Positions 1 through 10,033 of a stretch of DNA of 64,000 nucleotides are shown piece by piece. A program made the position numbers and the translations under genes. The notes below the pieces were generated by a model. That model was not told where the DNA came from, did no database searches, and worked only from the letters and a program-made list of their open reading frames with translations. Position 1 is the stretch's first letter. The number at the start of each line of letters is the position of its first letter. The stretch is from NCBI RefSeq assembly GCF_037935975.1, contig NZ_CP149817.1:1178001-1242000 (forward strand), in the 5' to 3' direction. The stretch comes from Teredinibacter turnerae (lineage in GTDB: Bacteria; Pseudomonadota; Gammaproteobacteria; Pseudomonadales; Cellvibrionaceae).

Positions 1-1239
1 GCCGGTGTGGTGCTCGTTGCCGTGTTCGCGTGGTGGCATTTGCGTCAGGACGCATCACCCGCAGCCAAACCGCTCATTACCAAAGTCGAAAAAGGCAACA
101 TCGAAAATACCGTTGCCGCGGCCGGCAGTCTGGCACCGGGGCGCAGTGTGGATGTGGGCGCGCAGGTTTCCGGTCAGTTGGAATCGCTGGCGGTGGACGT
201 GGGTGAGGTGGTGAGCGAAGGTCAATTGCTGGCCAGTATTGATGCCTCGGTGCAGATGCAACGGGTGGAGGCCAGCCGGGCGAGCTTGCAGGCGCAGGAA
301 GCGCTGCTCAGTGGGCGTAAAGCCGCGCTTGAGCTTGCCGAGGCGAACGTAAAGCGGCAGAAAAATATGCTGGTCGATCGCGCTACCAGCCAGCAGGAAG
401 TAGATACCGCCATTAACGCGCTGATCAACGCGCAATCCAGCCTGGCGCAGTTGCAGGCGCAAATCGCACAGAGCCGCGCGGGGCTTGCCAGTGACGAAGC
501 CGAACTGGGCTACAGCAAGATTGTCGCGCCCATGGCGGGTACGGTGGTGTCGATTAACGTGAAGGAAGGCCAGACGCTGAACGCAGCGCAGTCTGCGCCC
601 TTGGTGATGACCATTGCCGACTTAACCCATATGACGGTGGAAACCGATGTGTCTGAAGCCGACGTGGGCAAGTTGAAGCCGGGCATGGCCGTGTATTTTA
701 CGACCTTGGGCAACGGCCACCGTCGCTGGTACGGCAAGTTGCGCCAGATATTACCCACTCCGGAAGTGACCAACAACGTGGTGCTCTACACCGCGTTGTT
801 TGATGTGGAGAATAAAGACGGCACCTTACTCAGCGGTATGACTGCCCAGGTGTTTTTCGTTACGTCATCCGCGCGCGACGTGCTGACTGTACCGATGGCC
901 GCGCTGAGTCATATCCGCCCGCTGGACGATCCTTCCTCATCTGGATCTGCTGCCGAACCCGCTGCAGAGAAGCAGCAAAAACCGGCAGGTTATGGCGGCT
1001 ATAAATCGCGTCGCGCAATGGCCAGCGGTGCCAAGCGACAAGCGGAGGTCACGGTTATCGACAACAAAGGCAACAAGCAGGAGCGCACAGTTGTTATCGG
1101 CGTGAGCAGTCGTGTACAGGCGGAAGTGGTTTCCGGCCTGCAGGCCGGGGAGCAAGTGGTATCAGGTATTGTTGACCCCATAAGCGGTGCCGCAGGCGCG
1201 CGCGACGGCCGGCCGATGGGCATGCGAGGTTTCCGTTGA
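1..1239 (+). CDS. macA: MacA-like periplasmic adaptor of efflux pump, 5' partial
   Basis: Membrane-fusion (HlyD/RND-MFP) subunit that would link the MacB-type inner-membrane ABC transporter to a TolC-like channel. The frame is open to base 1, so the start is outside the window; the visible N-terminus is the end of a hydrophobic anchor. A biotinyl-lipoyl-like half lies at about residues 30-75, followed by an Ala/Gln-rich coiled-coil hairpin (about 75-160), the second lipoyl half with the motif [16 protein letters not shown], and a beta-barrel domain. A low-complexity stretch of about 40 residues rich in Ser, Ala, Lys, Gly and Tyr (about 300-345) interrupts the membrane-proximal part and is not usual for MacA. 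The stop overlaps the macB start, so the genes are probably translationally coupled. The substrate cannot be told from sequence. Confidence 0.88.
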   Translation, partial: AGVVLVAVFAWWHLRQDASPAAKPLITKVEKGNIENTVAAAGSLAPGRSVDVGAQVSGQLESLAVDVGEVVSEGQLLASIDASVQMQRVEASRASLQAQEALLSGRKAALELAEANVKRQKNMLVDRATSQQEVDTAINALINAQSSLAQLQAQIAQSRAGLASDEAELGYSKIVAPMAGTVVSINVKEGQTLNAAQSAPLVMTIADLTHMTVETDVSEADVGKLKPGMAVYFTTLGNGHRRWYGKLRQILPTPEVTNNVVLYTALFDVENKDGTLLSGMTAQVFFVTSSARDVLTVPMAALSHIRPLDDPSSSGSAAEPAAEKQQKPAGYGGYKSRRAMASGAKRQAEVTVIDNKGNKQERTVVIGVSSRVQAEVVSGLQAGEQVVSGIVDPISGAAGARDGRPMGMRGFR

Positions 1240-3194
1240 GTGAGTCAACACCCCTGATTTCACTGCGCAATATCGAGCGCAGTTTTGGAACCCCGGGCGG
1301 GGTTCAGGTTAAAGCCTTGCGCGGGCTCAGCCTGGATATTCACGCGGGTGAATTCGTTGCCATCGTAGGGCAGAGTGGCAGTGGTAAGTCGACCTTGATG
1401 AATATTCTGGGTTGCCTCGATCGCCCTTCGGCGGGGAACTATCTGTTTGCCGGGAAAAATATCGAAACCTTTGACGCGGACGGCCTGGCCTGGCTGCGCC
1501 GCGAGGCATTCGGTTTTGTATTCCAGAGCTATAACCTGTTAGCCGGTTGCACGGCTGAGGAAAACGTCGAAATTCCGGCAATTTATTCCGGTGTTCCACA
1601 GGAGCACCGTCGCGCTCGCGCGGTGGAACTGCTCAACTCGCTCGGCCTCGCCGAACGCCTCGATCACTACCCCAGCCAGTTGTCTGGTGGCCAGCAGCAG
1701 CGGGTGTCGATTGCGCGCGCACTGATGAACGGCGGCCAGCTTATTCTTGCTGATGAACCCACAGGCGCGCTGGATTCACAATCCAGTCGCGAAGTGATGG
1801 CGCTGTTGGCCGAGCTGGCAAAAAAAGGCCACACCGTCATTCTGATTACCCATGATATGGAGGTGGCGAATCACGCGGACCGCATTATCGAGCTGCGCGA
1901 CGGTCAGGTGATTGCGGATAACCGCCAAGCTGATGCCGAGTCTGTGGGCGATGCGAGTTTGCCAGACCTCGCGCACGCGAACCAGAAAACCTCCTGGTTG
2001 GGGCGACTAGAAGCCCTGCGTATGGCAATGCGTTCACTGCGCAGCAATATTTTCCGCACCGTGCTTACCTTGTTGGGTATTGTGATTGGCGTTTCATCGG
2101 TGGTCGCCATGCTCGCCATTGGCGAGGGCGCGAAGCAGGATGTGATCGACCGGATCAGTGCCATGGGCACCAACATGCTCACCGTGTTTCCATCGTGGCG
2201 GCGCCCGGGCATGCGCGGCGGTGCATCAACGGCACTCACGTTTGATCTGGCAGACGCGCTGGGGCGCGACCTCGATAATATCGCCGCTGTGCTGCCGGAA
2301 ATTCAAGGCAGCGCCACGGTACGTTTTACTGACCAGGATTATCAAACCAATATAACGGCGACGGCGGCGAACCTGCCCACAACCCGAAACTGGCCACTGG
2401 CTCAGGGGGTATTTTTTACCGACCAGGACAGCGAAGATTATGCGCCTGTCGCGGTGCTGGGCAAAACCGTGTACAGCAATTTATTTCCGGATGCCGGCGA
2501 CCCGGTAGGGAGCTATGTGCTGATTAATAATATTCCGTTCCAGATAATTGGTTTGATGACTGGAAAGGGCTCGTCGGGATTCGGCGGGCGCGACCAGGAC
2601 GACGTGATTTTTGTACCGCTAAAAACCGGTGGCTTGCGTTTATTCGGGCAAAATTATCTGCGCTCCATCACCGTCGCGGTTGCAGATGCGGCGCAGATAG
2701 ACGAAACCGAACAACAACTCACCGCTTATATTCAGCAACAAACCGGCGAAACCAATTTCCGCATCTTTAACAGTGCTGAGCTGTTGGAGACCGCGTCGGA
2801 ATCCCAGGAAACCTTTACCATGCTGTTGGGCTCGGTTGCCGCTATCAGTTTGCTGGTCGGCGGCATCGGGGTGATGAATATTATGCTGGTGTCGGTGACT
2901 GAGCGAACCCGGGAAATTGGTATTCGCATGGCCACCGGTGCGCGCCAAACGGACATTCTGCAGCAATTTCTTGCCGAAGCGGTGGTGGTCTCCTGCGTGG
3001 GAGGCGCGGTGGGATTATTGCTCGGGGTCGGCGCTGGTAAATTACTGGAGTTGAGCGGCAGCAAAATTGTATTTACTGCCGCACCGATGCTTGCCGCATT
3101 TGGCTGTGCCGCCGCGACCGGTTTAATTTTTGGTTTTGCACCCGCCCGGAAGGCCGCCCGGCTCGACCCGGTTGTTGCTCTGGCAAACGAATAA
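1236..3194 (+). CDS. macB: MacB-like macrolide/peptide export ABC transporter, ATPase-permease fusion
   Basis: Inner-membrane ABC exporter of the MacB family, 652 residues, the family's usual length. The N-terminal ATPase has Walker [10 protein letters not shown] (about 45-53), signature LSGGQQQ (about 149), Walker B LILADEP (about 169) and an H-loop ITHD. The permease half has one membrane helix near 272-295, a large periplasmic domain, and three C-terminal helices (about 527-643), the classic MacB_PCD/FtsX layout. The start is TTG, overlapping the macA stop by four bases, with GAGG about six bases upstream. MacB proteins act with MacA and an outer-membrane channel; the next gene supplies such a channel. 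Macrolide export is the E. coli role; the substrate here is unknown and could be a peptide or siderophore. Confidence 0.92.
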   Translation: MSESTPLISLRNIERSFGTPGGVQVKALRGLSLDIHAGEFVAIVGQSGSGKSTLMNILGCLDRPSAGNYLFAGKNIETFDADGLAWLRREAFGFVFQSYNLLAGCTAEENVEIPAIYSGVPQEHRRARAVELLNSLGLAERLDHYPSQLSGGQQQRVSIARALMNGGQLILADEPTGALDSQSSREVMALLAELAKKGHTVILITHDMEVANHADRIIELRDGQVIADNRQADAESVGDASLPDLAHANQKTSWLGRLEALRMAMRSLRSNIFRTVLTLLGIVIGVSSVVAMLAIGEGAKQDVIDRISAMGTNMLTVFPSWRRPGMRGGASTALTFDLADALGRDLDNIAAVLPEIQGSATVRFTDQDYQTNITATAANLPTTRNWPLAQGVFFTDQDSEDYAPVAVLGKTVYSNLFPDAGDPVGSYVLINNIPFQIIGLMTGKGSSGFGGRDQDDVIFVPLKTGGLRLFGQNYLRSITVAVADAAQIDETEQQLTAYIQQQTGETNFRIFNSAELLETASESQETFTMLLGSVAAISLLVGGIGVMNIMLVSVTERTREIGIRMATGARQTDILQQFLAEAVVVSCVGGAVGLLLGVGAGKLLELSGSKIVFTAAPMLAAFGCAAATGLIFGFAPARKAARLDPVVALANE

Positions 3195-3212
3195 TAAAAG
3201 GTGTTGTATTCA

Positions 3213-4607
3213 ATGCGTTCGATCGCGTTTTTATCCGTCAGTTTTTTAGTTGGGGCCTGCGCAAGTCAAACGCCGCAGTTGCCGGAAGGCGATATACCTG
3301 AGCAGTGGACCAGCATTAACTCACCCAGTGTTGAGCAGTGGCCGAGTATGACCTGGTGGGAGGACTTTCATCAGCCTGAGTTGACCCACTATCTTACTCA
3401 GGTACGCGAGCAGAACCTGTCGCTTGGCATGGCACAGCGCAACCTTCGCATTGCGCAAATTAACCTGCGCGATGCGGGTTTCGACTCGGCGCCGACACCA
3501 GGCATAACTGTTAATGTAAGTAAAACCGCCACGGATACACTCGATGACGGCGTTAAACGTGCGGTTGCAGACCAGGCGACGGCAACTGCGACACTTGGCT
3601 ATAGCGATATTTTAAAAAAGCCGGGGCAGTTTCAGTTGGCGCGAGCCACGTTTGCCGCAGTGCAGGCGCAGCAGGCGAGTATCGCGCTGGATATTTATAA
3701 CACCGCCGCACAGAGTTATTTTCAATTATTGTTCATTCGCGAACAGCTTGCGGTGGCGCAGCAGAATCTTGATAGCGCGGAATCGCTGTTAAATATCATT
3801 CAATCAAAAGTTGACAACGGTACCACCCAGCCGTTGGATGCCTTGCAACAGCGTATCGCCGTGCAGCAGCAGCGCAATGCGCTGGCCTCGCTGCAGCAAA
3901 ATGAATTTTCGGTGTTATCGACGCTCGCGCTTTTAGTCGCCAAGCCTGTGGCCGATGTGCATTTTAACGGCGATACGCTAGCCGATATTGTTCTGCCGGA
4001 AATTCAGCCAGGATTGCCAGCAGCTCTGTTGGAACGGCGCCCGGACATTATTCAGGCCGAGGCAAATCTGCAAATCGCCAGCGCGAACCAGTTATTGGCG
4101 CGCCTTGCATTTCTGCCCAATATCAGTCTCACAGCTCAGGCGGGTGCAGTGAGTGATTCACTTGCCGAGTTAATTAAATCGCCAACGGTGGTGTTGAGCG
4201 CTGCGGCGAGTGTAGTGGAAACATTGCTGGATAATGGCGCGCGTGCGCGTAACAACAGCAAAGCGCGGCTGCGCCTGGAAAATTCCGTGGCGAGTTACAG
4301 GCAAACGGCGTTGGCGGCCTTTAATGAAGTGAACGTGTTATTGCAAAACGCTCGCCTGGCGAAGCAGCTGAGTGATGTCGCCCAGGCCGATGTACTTCGT
4401 GCCGAGGAAGCGAATCGCATTGCACAAATACGTTACCAGCAGGGCGCGGAGCCTTATCAAACCCTCTTGACTACACAGAACGCCATGTTTGCGATCAGAG
4501 TGCAAGGCCAGCAAACCAAGCTGGACCGCATTAATACGTTACTCGCTCTCTACCAGGCGTTAGGTGGCGGCTGGCAAAAAAACACGGCTACAGAACAATT
4601 ATTCTGA
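3213..4607 (+). CDS. TolC/NodT-family outer-membrane efflux lipoprotein
   Basis: Outer-membrane channel of the NodT/OprM type, the third part of the tripartite pump encoded by the two preceding genes. The N-terminus is a lipoprotein signal with lipobox LVGAC, acylated Cys at residue 16. The protein contains the two repeated OEP domains, with the typical ERRPDI motif in the second half and long Gln/Ala-rich helices. I chose ATG at 3213 over the in-frame GTG at 3201 because AAAGGTG lies 9-10 bases upstream and the signal peptide then begins MRSIAF. The gene follows macB by under 20 bases. Its 3' end overlaps the end of the convergent btuF gene by 9 bases. Confidence 0.9.
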   Translation: MRSIAFLSVSFLVGACASQTPQLPEGDIPEQWTSINSPSVEQWPSMTWWEDFHQPELTHYLTQVREQNLSLGMAQRNLRIAQINLRDAGFDSAPTPGITVNVSKTATDTLDDGVKRAVADQATATATLGYSDILKKPGQFQLARATFAAVQAQQASIALDIYNTAAQSYFQLLFIREQLAVAQQNLDSAESLLNIIQSKVDNGTTQPLDALQQRIAVQQQRNALASLQQNEFSVLSTLALLVAKPVADVHFNGDTLADIVLPEIQPGLPAALLERRPDIIQAEANLQIASANQLLARLAFLPNISLTAQAGAVSDSLAELIKSPTVVLSAAASVVETLLDNGARARNNSKARLRLENSVASYRQTALAAFNEVNVLLQNARLAKQLSDVAQADVLRAEEANRIAQIRYQQGAEPYQTLLTTQNAMFAIRVQGQQTKLDRINTLLALYQALGGGWQKNTATEQLF

Positions 4608-5531
4608 CAGCGGTGTGCGCGCACTTTCAAGGTGAACGCACATTTCATTTACGCCTTCCAGGATGCGAGCGGTGTGGCGCTGGATAATATCGGGTGGAAT
4701 AAAAAACAGGTGGTTATTTTGCACCGCTTTTAGACTGGGCCACTTGCGCCAGTCGTCCAGCCACTCCGGTCTTTCCTCGCCCATGCCACTGGCCACAATC
4801 ACGTCCGGGTTGCGACTCAGTACCGATTCCAGGCTGATTTTTGGTGCGACTACAGCGGCATCGGCGAACACGTTCTCCCCACCGCATAATTCAATAACGT
4901 CGCTAATAATATGCTCGCCATTGAGTGTTTGTAGCGGTGAATTCCAGACTTCATACAGCACGGTTAAACGCCGGTGCTCGGTATACTGATCGCGCAACCC
5001 CTGCAAGCGGGCGAGAAACGTTTGCGCGGCCTTTTCGGCAACCGCCGTGGTATTTGCCAGTTTGCCGTAATCGCGAATCGAGCGTGCGACATCTTCCAGT
5101 TGGAGCGGATTACTGGCATACACAGGAATTCCCAATGCGCGCAGTTTGCCGATTATTTTACCGCCGTAGCCGGAGTTCCAGGCGATAACCAGATCCGGCT
5201 GTTGGGCAAGTATGGCTTCAATACTGTGACTGCTGATAGAACCAACGCGGGTAATGGCTTTCGCCTGCGGTGGATAATCGCAGTAGTCTACCGCGCCGAC
5301 CAGATATTTCCCGGCACCGGCGGAATACAGGTTTTCTACAATGTGCGGTGCCAGCGCAATGATGCGTCGCGCGGGTTGCTGCAGACTCACCTTGTCGCCG
5401 TTGTAATCGGTCACGGTAATGGCGTGCGCCCCAGATGCGGCTTGGGCGCGGGATGCCAGTGGCATCAGCAGGCCCAGCAACAGCGCAGCGGAAATTAGGC
5501 GGCTGGCGAAAAATAAACGGTGAATAAACAT
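4599..5531 (-). CDS. btuF: BtuF-like periplasmic cobalamin-binding protein
   Basis: Periplasmic substrate-binding protein of the BtuF/FhuD helical-backbone class (class III), 310 residues. A signal peptide of about 31 residues ends at AQA. The mature part starts with the typical TVTDYNG-like strand and the RRIIALAPHIVENLYSAGAG region that forms the first ligand-binding lobe, and has the conserved DLVIAWNSG strand. It is the last gene of the cobalamin operon, and its start overlaps the cobS end. The btuC and btuD permease genes are not in this window, so they must lie elsewhere. Binding of B12 rather than a siderophore is inferred from the operon and the upstream riboswitch. Confidence 0.85.
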   Translation of the reverse strand: MFIHRLFFASRLISAALLLGLLMPLASRAQAASGAHAITVTDYNGDKVSLQQPARRIIALAPHIVENLYSAGAGKYLVGAVDYCDYPPQAKAITRVGSISSHSIEAILAQQPDLVIAWNSGYGGKIIGKLRALGIPVYASNPLQLEDVARSIRDYGKLANTTAVAEKAAQTFLARLQGLRDQYTEHRRLTVLYEVWNSPLQTLNGEHIISDVIELCGGENVFADAAVVAPKISLESVLSRNPDVIVASGMGEERPEWLDDWRKWPSLKAVQNNHLFFIPPDIIQRHTARILEGVNEMCVHLESARTPLSE

Positions 5532-6265
5532 AGAATGGTGGTTTCCTGCAGTTCTATCATGGCGCCGACACAGTCGCCGGTATAGCCGTTAATACGGTTC
5601 AACCAGAGCTGGCGCCAGCTGAAAAAGACCAGTGCCTGTACACAAAAAAGTGCGGCGGTGAACCCTGCGGGCAACCACCAAAAAGATACCGTAAGCAGGG
5701 CACAGCACTGCACAATAATGGCAGTGCTCGGCCTGCCCGGCCCAGCAATACCCAGCCCCTGCTCGCGGGCATAAGGCGTGGTTTGCATATACAAGCTGGC
5801 CCACAGGCGCGCACACACCAGTGCGCAGCCAATCGCAACGGCAAACTGGACGTGAAACTGGCTCAGCAATGCGTGAATAAAAACCAGTTTTAACAGCAGT
5901 TGCAGTACCAGTGCGACTGCGGCAATAGCGCCGCACTCGGGGGTTTTTAGGATAGTTAACATGCTCGCGCGGTCGCGGTGTCCGGCGGCAAGGGCATCGC
6001 TGCAATCGGCCAGGCCATCTAAATGCAGGGCGCCGGTGATCAACACCCATAGCAGCAAAATAATTGCGCTCGCCGCCAGGTCGGGCAGGGCAGAACTGAT
6101 CACCAGGCTACAACTGCCAATAATGACCGCGAGCAAAAGGCCGGTGAACGCAAAATAATGAACCGCGCGCTGGCGATTGGCCTGGCTGTAATCCTCGGGC
6201 GATAAAAAACGCGCGACCGGCAGTTGGCTGAGCAAACCGATTGCCAGCAGCATCGCTTTTAACAT
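5495..6265 (-). CDS. cobS: CobS, adenosylcobinamide-GDP ribazoletransferase
   Basis: Integral membrane enzyme that joins adenosylcobinamide-GDP to alpha-ribazole (or its phosphate), the last step of lower-ligand assembly of cobalamin. Typical features are the LSQLPV motif near the N-terminus, the HLDGLADCSDAL motif (metal-binding Asp residues) and several hydrophobic helices. The frame extends upstream to 6352, but I prefer ATG 6265: it gives 256 residues, the family size, begins directly before the conserved LLSQLPV, and overlaps the cobC stop by one base (TGATG). The longer N-terminal extension lies inside cobC and has no CobS similarity. Confidence 0.92.
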   Translation of the reverse strand: MLKAMLLAIGLLSQLPVARFLSPEDYSQANRQRAVHYFAFTGLLLAVIIGSCSLVISSALPDLAASAIILLLWVLITGALHLDGLADCSDALAAGHRDRASMLTILKTPECGAIAAVALVLQLLLKLVFIHALLSQFHVQFAVAIGCALVCARLWASLYMQTTPYAREQGLGIAGPGRPSTAIIVQCCALLTVSFWWLPAGFTAALFCVQALVFFSWRQLWLNRINGYTGDCVGAMIELQETTILCLFTVYFSPAA

Positions 6266-6903
6266 CAGGGCTGGCTGCTCACAAAATTGTGTGCCGCGAG
6301 TTTTATCATACGGCTGTCGCCTTTGTCGTAAATTTTTATACGAGAAAGGCAAGCGAAGGGCACTTCGAAATTTTGGGCTTTGTTAATAGGCAGGCCGATA
6401 AGCCGGGACAAAAATATGCGCATTAACCCGCCGTGCGCCACGAGTAAAACGTGCTGATTGCGGTAGGTTGCGCTGGCCTCGGCAAAAAATTCATCGAGGC
6501 GCGCGGCGACCTGGTCCAGCGGCTCGCCGCCGGGAGGCGTATAGGAGGACGGGTCCTGCATCCAGGCGAGAATGTCCGCGTGCTGATTTTCCCAAATGTC
6601 TTGCCGCTGCTGCCCTTCCCACGCGCCGAAACTCATTTCGCGCAGCCGCGTATCTACCGTGAATGGTAGTTTTTTTTCGTGTGCGTAGCTCTCGGCGAAT
6701 GCGCGACAGCGAACGAGTGGCGAGCTGATAACCGCGTCCCAGGGGGTGTCGGCGATATCACAACTTGTGCGCATACTGGTGAAACCGGCGGGGGTGAGGC
6801 TTACATCGGTGGAGCCGCGAAAAATATCGCCGCCCTCGCATTGGCCATGCCGCAGTATATCGAATTGGGTAACACTGAATTCATCAGAGGCGATCATCGA
6901 CAC
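6265..6903 (-). CDS. cobC: CobC-like alpha-ribazole phosphatase, histidine phosphatase family
   Basis: Histidine phosphatase superfamily protein, 212 residues. The N-terminal ILRHGQCEGG carries the RHG catalytic histidine, and a second conserved His is in VAHGGLMR. It also has the SPLVRC motif and FGAWEGQ, which are shared with CobC and phosphoglycerate-mutase-like enzymes. Its position between cobT and cobS supports removal of the 5'-phosphate from alpha-ribazole phosphate (or adenosylcobalamin phosphate). The family is broad; the specific role rests on the neighbours. The start overlaps the end of cobT by about 20 bases. Confidence 0.88.
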   Translation of the reverse strand: MSMIASDEFSVTQFDILRHGQCEGGDIFRGSTDVSLTPAGFTSMRTSCDIADTPWDAVISSPLVRCRAFAESYAHEKKLPFTVDTRLREMSFGAWEGQQRQDIWENQHADILAWMQDPSSYTPPGGEPLDQVAARLDEFFAEASATYRNQHVLLVAHGGLMRIFLSRLIGLPINKAQNFEVPFACLSRIKIYDKGDSRMIKLAAHNFVSSQP

Positions 6904-7948
6904 CGGCTCCTGTAAACGTGGCCATCTGACCGTGTAATGCCAGGGCTTGCTGTAACAGTGGTACTGCCAGCGCGGCGCCGCTGCCTTCGCCGAGACGCAT
7001 TTCGAGATCCAGTAGCGGTTGAATATTCAGTTGCTCCAGCACATTGCGATGCGCCGGTTCCGCTGAGCAGTGTGCAAACAGGCTCCAGTCCTGCAGCTGC
7101 GGTTGCAGACTTTGCGCAACCATAAATGCCGCGCTGGTAATAAAACCGTCGACGAGTACTGGAATACCGCGCTGCGCACAGCGCAGGTAAGCACCGCATA
7201 TGGCGGTAATTTCGAACCCGCCACACAGCTGCAATGCTGCGAGCGCCGGGCTTTCGCTGGTGCGCACCTGTACCTGATATTTATCCTGAACGCGGTTGAG
7301 TACGGTTTCTTTGTGAGTCACACCAGCAATACTCAGCCCGGTGCCGGGCCCGGCGAATTCTGCCGCGGGGCGCTCCGCCAACAGGGCGTAGATCAGGCTT
7401 GCGCTGCTGGTATTGCCGATGCCCATTTCTCCGCCGATAAACAGTTGGCAATCCGTCAGGGCGTCCACCTGATCGCGCCCGGCGTTGAGGGCGGCGATCA
7501 GTTGTTCTTGCGTCATTGCGGGTTGTTCGCTGGCGTCGGCCGTTCCCGCTCCCAAGTGCAGGTTTTTATCTGCCGCCAGGAGCGCGGGTTGTGCAACTGT
7601 GCCTAAATTCAAAATATCAAAATCTGCATGGCAGAATCGGGACAGCACATTAATCGCTGCTCCACCGGCGACGAAATTGTCGATCATCTGGGCGGTGACC
7701 TGCTGCGGGAATGCAGAAATTTTTTGCTTGCACAGGCCGTGATCTCCCGCAAAAACCCGGATCGCAACGCGGTTTAGTTCGGGTTTTACACAGTGTTGCC
7801 AACCGGCAAATTGTACGGCGATCTCCTCCAGACGGCCCAAAGAGCCCGGAGGTTTGGTGAGGGTGTTTTGGTAGGCGCGCGCGGCCTCGGCACTGTCGGC
7901 GTCGATGCGGGCACAGGGGGTGGTAAGCCAGTCTAGCGGATGAGTCAT
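6884..7948 (-). CDS. cobT: CobT, nicotinate-nucleotide--dimethylbenzimidazole phosphoribosyltransferase
   Basis: Makes alpha-ribazole 5'-phosphate by moving ribose phosphate from nicotinate mononucleotide to the lower-ligand base. At 354 residues it has the normal CobT length. Family motifs are KPPGSLGRLE near the N-terminus, GDHGL, the GGAAINVL segment, GEMGIGNT, and the C-terminal MRLGEGSGAAL containing the catalytic Glu. It sits 26 bases after cobU in the same direction and overlaps cobC. Confidence 0.95.
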   Translation of the reverse strand: MTHPLDWLTTPCARIDADSAEAARAYQNTLTKPPGSLGRLEEIAVQFAGWQHCVKPELNRVAIRVFAGDHGLCKQKISAFPQQVTAQMIDNFVAGGAAINVLSRFCHADFDILNLGTVAQPALLAADKNLHLGAGTADASEQPAMTQEQLIAALNAGRDQVDALTDCQLFIGGEMGIGNTSSASLIYALLAERPAAEFAGPGTGLSIAGVTHKETVLNRVQDKYQVQVRTSESPALAALQLCGGFEITAICGAYLRCAQRGIPVLVDGFITSAAFMVAQSLQPQLQDWSLFAHCSAEPAHRNVLEQLNIQPLLDLEMRLGEGSGAALAVPLLQQALALHGQMATFTGAGVDDRL

Positions 7949-7974
7949 AAGTCGATTTCGCTGAAAATAAGGTG

Positions 7975-8475
7975 CTATTTTAACGACAGTGGCAAGCCCG
8001 CCACCACCAGTAATACCCGATCGCAGAGTGTGGCGAGCCGCTGGTGCAGACGACCGGCGTTGTCGACAAAGTCGCGGCTCAGCTCGCCTAGGGGCACGAC
8101 GCCACTGCCCACTTCGTTGCTCACGAATATCAGCTCGCTTTGTAAGCGGGGTACAAGGTCAAGTACTGCGGCCATTTCCTGTGCGAGGCAATTGTTGGCC
8201 AGGCAGTTGCTGATCCATAGCGTGAGACAGTCTACCAGCAGCAGGTTGTTGGCGCCGTCCTGTTCCAGCAGGGTTGCCGCGAGGCCCTGGGGCGATTCCA
8301 CCGTCTGCCAGTGGGCGGGGCGCTGTTGCTGGTGGTGGGCGATACGCTTTGCCATCTCCGCATCACCGGCCCAACCGGTCGCGATATAGATCACCGATTT
8401 GTTGCTCTGGCTGGCGAGCTGTTCGGCATGGGCGGACTTGCCGCTGCGGGCGCCGCCGAGAATCAGGGTTTTCAC
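7975..8475 (-). CDS. cobU: CobU/CobP, bifunctional adenosylcobinamide kinase / guanylyltransferase
   Basis: Phosphorylates adenosylcobinamide and then transfers GMP to form adenosylcobinamide-GDP. The 166-residue protein begins with the P-loop [11 protein letters not shown] and has the [12 protein letters not shown] segment with the guanylylated-His region ([10 protein letters not shown]) and the [12 protein letters not shown] motif, all hallmarks of CobU. Its start overlaps the cobQ stop by four bases, which suggests translational coupling. Confidence 0.95.
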   Translation of the reverse strand: MKTLILGGARSGKSAHAEQLASQSNKSVIYIATGWAGDAEMAKRIAHHQQQRPAHWQTVESPQGLAATLLEQDGANNLLLVDCLTLWISNCLANNCLAQEMAAVLDLVPRLQSELIFVSNEVGSGVVPLGELSRDFVDNAGRLHQRLATLCDRVLLVVAGLPLSLK

Positions 8476-9932
8476 AATGTCGCCTCACAGGCTTGCAGTA
8501 GCTTTTCCAGGTTGATGTGTTGTTCCAAGGTATCCGCGAGGCGGTCGAGTTCGGTGTTTTGCAACGCTTTAATGTCGATAGCCGTCTCTCTCACCACGCC
8601 CGCCCACTGCAGCAGGGTGTTGGCGCCGTCTGGGCTGTCGAACACGCCATGGCAATAGGTACCGAGCACGTTGTTATCGGCATTGAGACAGCCTTCACGG
8701 CGATGACCGTTCCATAAAAAGGGCTGTTCCGCGGTTTCAGTCAGGCGCGATTCGCCCTGGTGAATTTCGTAACCCGAGACCGCTGCCGTCTCGCCAGCCA
8801 GGGTAAGCGCACCCTCAATGTTGCGCAGTTGTTTTGCCTGCTCGAGTACCGTGTCCAAAGGCAGATACCCGAATCCGGCGGAATCACCGGGCTCACCTTC
8901 CAAACCGTGCGGATCGCGCAGGGTGTGGCCGAGCATTTGATAGCCGCCACATATGCCGAGTATTTTGCCACCGTAGCGCAGGTGCCGTTGCAGGTGTTTG
9001 TCCCAGCCGGAATTGCGCAGCGCGGCAAGATCACCGCGCACGTTTTTGCTGCCGGGCAAAATAATCAGATCCGCCTGGATACGCGTATCGGCGAGGGCGA
9101 CAAACTCCAGATTAACGTCGGGGTGGTGGCGCAGGCTGTCGAAATCGGTATGGTTGGAAATGTGCGGCAGTACGGGCACCACGACACGAAAACGACCGGA
9201 GTGGTTTGCCTGTTCGCGATTAATCGCATCCTCTGCTTCGAGGTGAAAGTTGTGCAGCCAGGGAATAACGCCAAATACCGGTTTGCCGGTTTTCTCTTCG
9301 AGCCAGTCGAGTCCGGGTTGCAGCAGAGCGAGATCGCCGCGAAAGCGGTTGATCACAAAGCCTTTAATACGCTTGCGTTCGGATGGCGAGAGCAGTTCGA
9401 GCGTACCGACAATGTGAGCGAAAACACCGCCGGGGTTAATGTCAGCGATCAGCACGACCGGGCAATCGGCTGCTTCGGCAAAGCCCATATTGGCAATATC
9501 GCCCTGGCGGAGATTGATTTCCGCCGGGCTGCCCGCGCCTTCAGTAATTACGCTGTCGTACTGGCTGCACAACCGCTGGTAGCTTGATAAAACTTTTGCC
9601 AACGCCTCGGGCTTGTAACGGTGGAAATTCTGTGCCGTCATATTGCCCTGGACTTTGCCCTGAATAATGATCTGGGCCCCGGTATCGCTGGCGGGTTTTA
9701 TCAATACCGGGTTCATATCCACCGTGGGTACAATACCACAGGCTTGTGCCTGCACGGCCTGGGCCCTGCCAATTTCACCACCGTCTGCAGTGACGGCGCT
9801 GTTCAATGCCATATTCTGCGGTTTAAACGGGGCTACCGCATGGCCTCGGCGCAACAAAACCCGGCACAGGCCAGCAACCAGTGTGCTCTTGCCCGCGTCC
9901 GAGGTGGTGCCCTGAACCATGAGTTTTGTCAT
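8472..9932 (-). CDS. cobQ: CobQ, cobyric acid synthase (glutamine-hydrolysing)
   Basis: Amidates four side chains of adenosylcobyrinic acid a,c-diamide using glutamine and ATP. The N-terminal dethiobiotin-synthetase-like ATPase begins [13 protein letters not shown] and has the [10 protein letters not shown] motif. The C-terminal class I amidotransferase domain has the nucleophile in [10 protein letters not shown] and the His in GTYCHGVFD. At 486 residues it is normal length. It is the second gene of the operon, about 100 bases after btuB. The other genes of de novo corrin synthesis are not in the window, so whether the cell makes B12 or only salvages precursors cannot be decided here. Confidence 0.95.
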   Translation of the reverse strand: MTKLMVQGTTSDAGKSTLVAGLCRVLLRRGHAVAPFKPQNMALNSAVTADGGEIGRAQAVQAQACGIVPTVDMNPVLIKPASDTGAQIIIQGKVQGNMTAQNFHRYKPEALAKVLSSYQRLCSQYDSVITEGAGSPAEINLRQGDIANMGFAEAADCPVVLIADINPGGVFAHIVGTLELLSPSERKRIKGFVINRFRGDLALLQPGLDWLEEKTGKPVFGVIPWLHNFHLEAEDAINREQANHSGRFRVVVPVLPHISNHTDFDSLRHHPDVNLEFVALADTRIQADLIILPGSKNVRGDLAALRNSGWDKHLQRHLRYGGKILGICGGYQMLGHTLRDPHGLEGEPGDSAGFGYLPLDTVLEQAKQLRNIEGALTLAGETAAVSGYEIHQGESRLTETAEQPFLWNGHRREGCLNADNNVLGTYCHGVFDSPDGANTLLQWAGVVRETAIDIKALQNTELDRLADTLEQHINLEKLLQACEATL

Positions 9933-10033
9933 TGTGTGTACCCGGCGTGTTCAAGGTTAGAAGCAAGCGCGACAGCGCGGGCGAAAATCGCTGCCCGGCC
10001 TGTCGCGCAGTGGGTGCCAACAACGGCAGCGGT

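Noticed and set aside
5589-6050. Long shadow frame inside cobS
   Set aside because: It is entirely within a well-supported gene and is Arg/Cys-rich, as expected for GC-rich out-of-frame reading.
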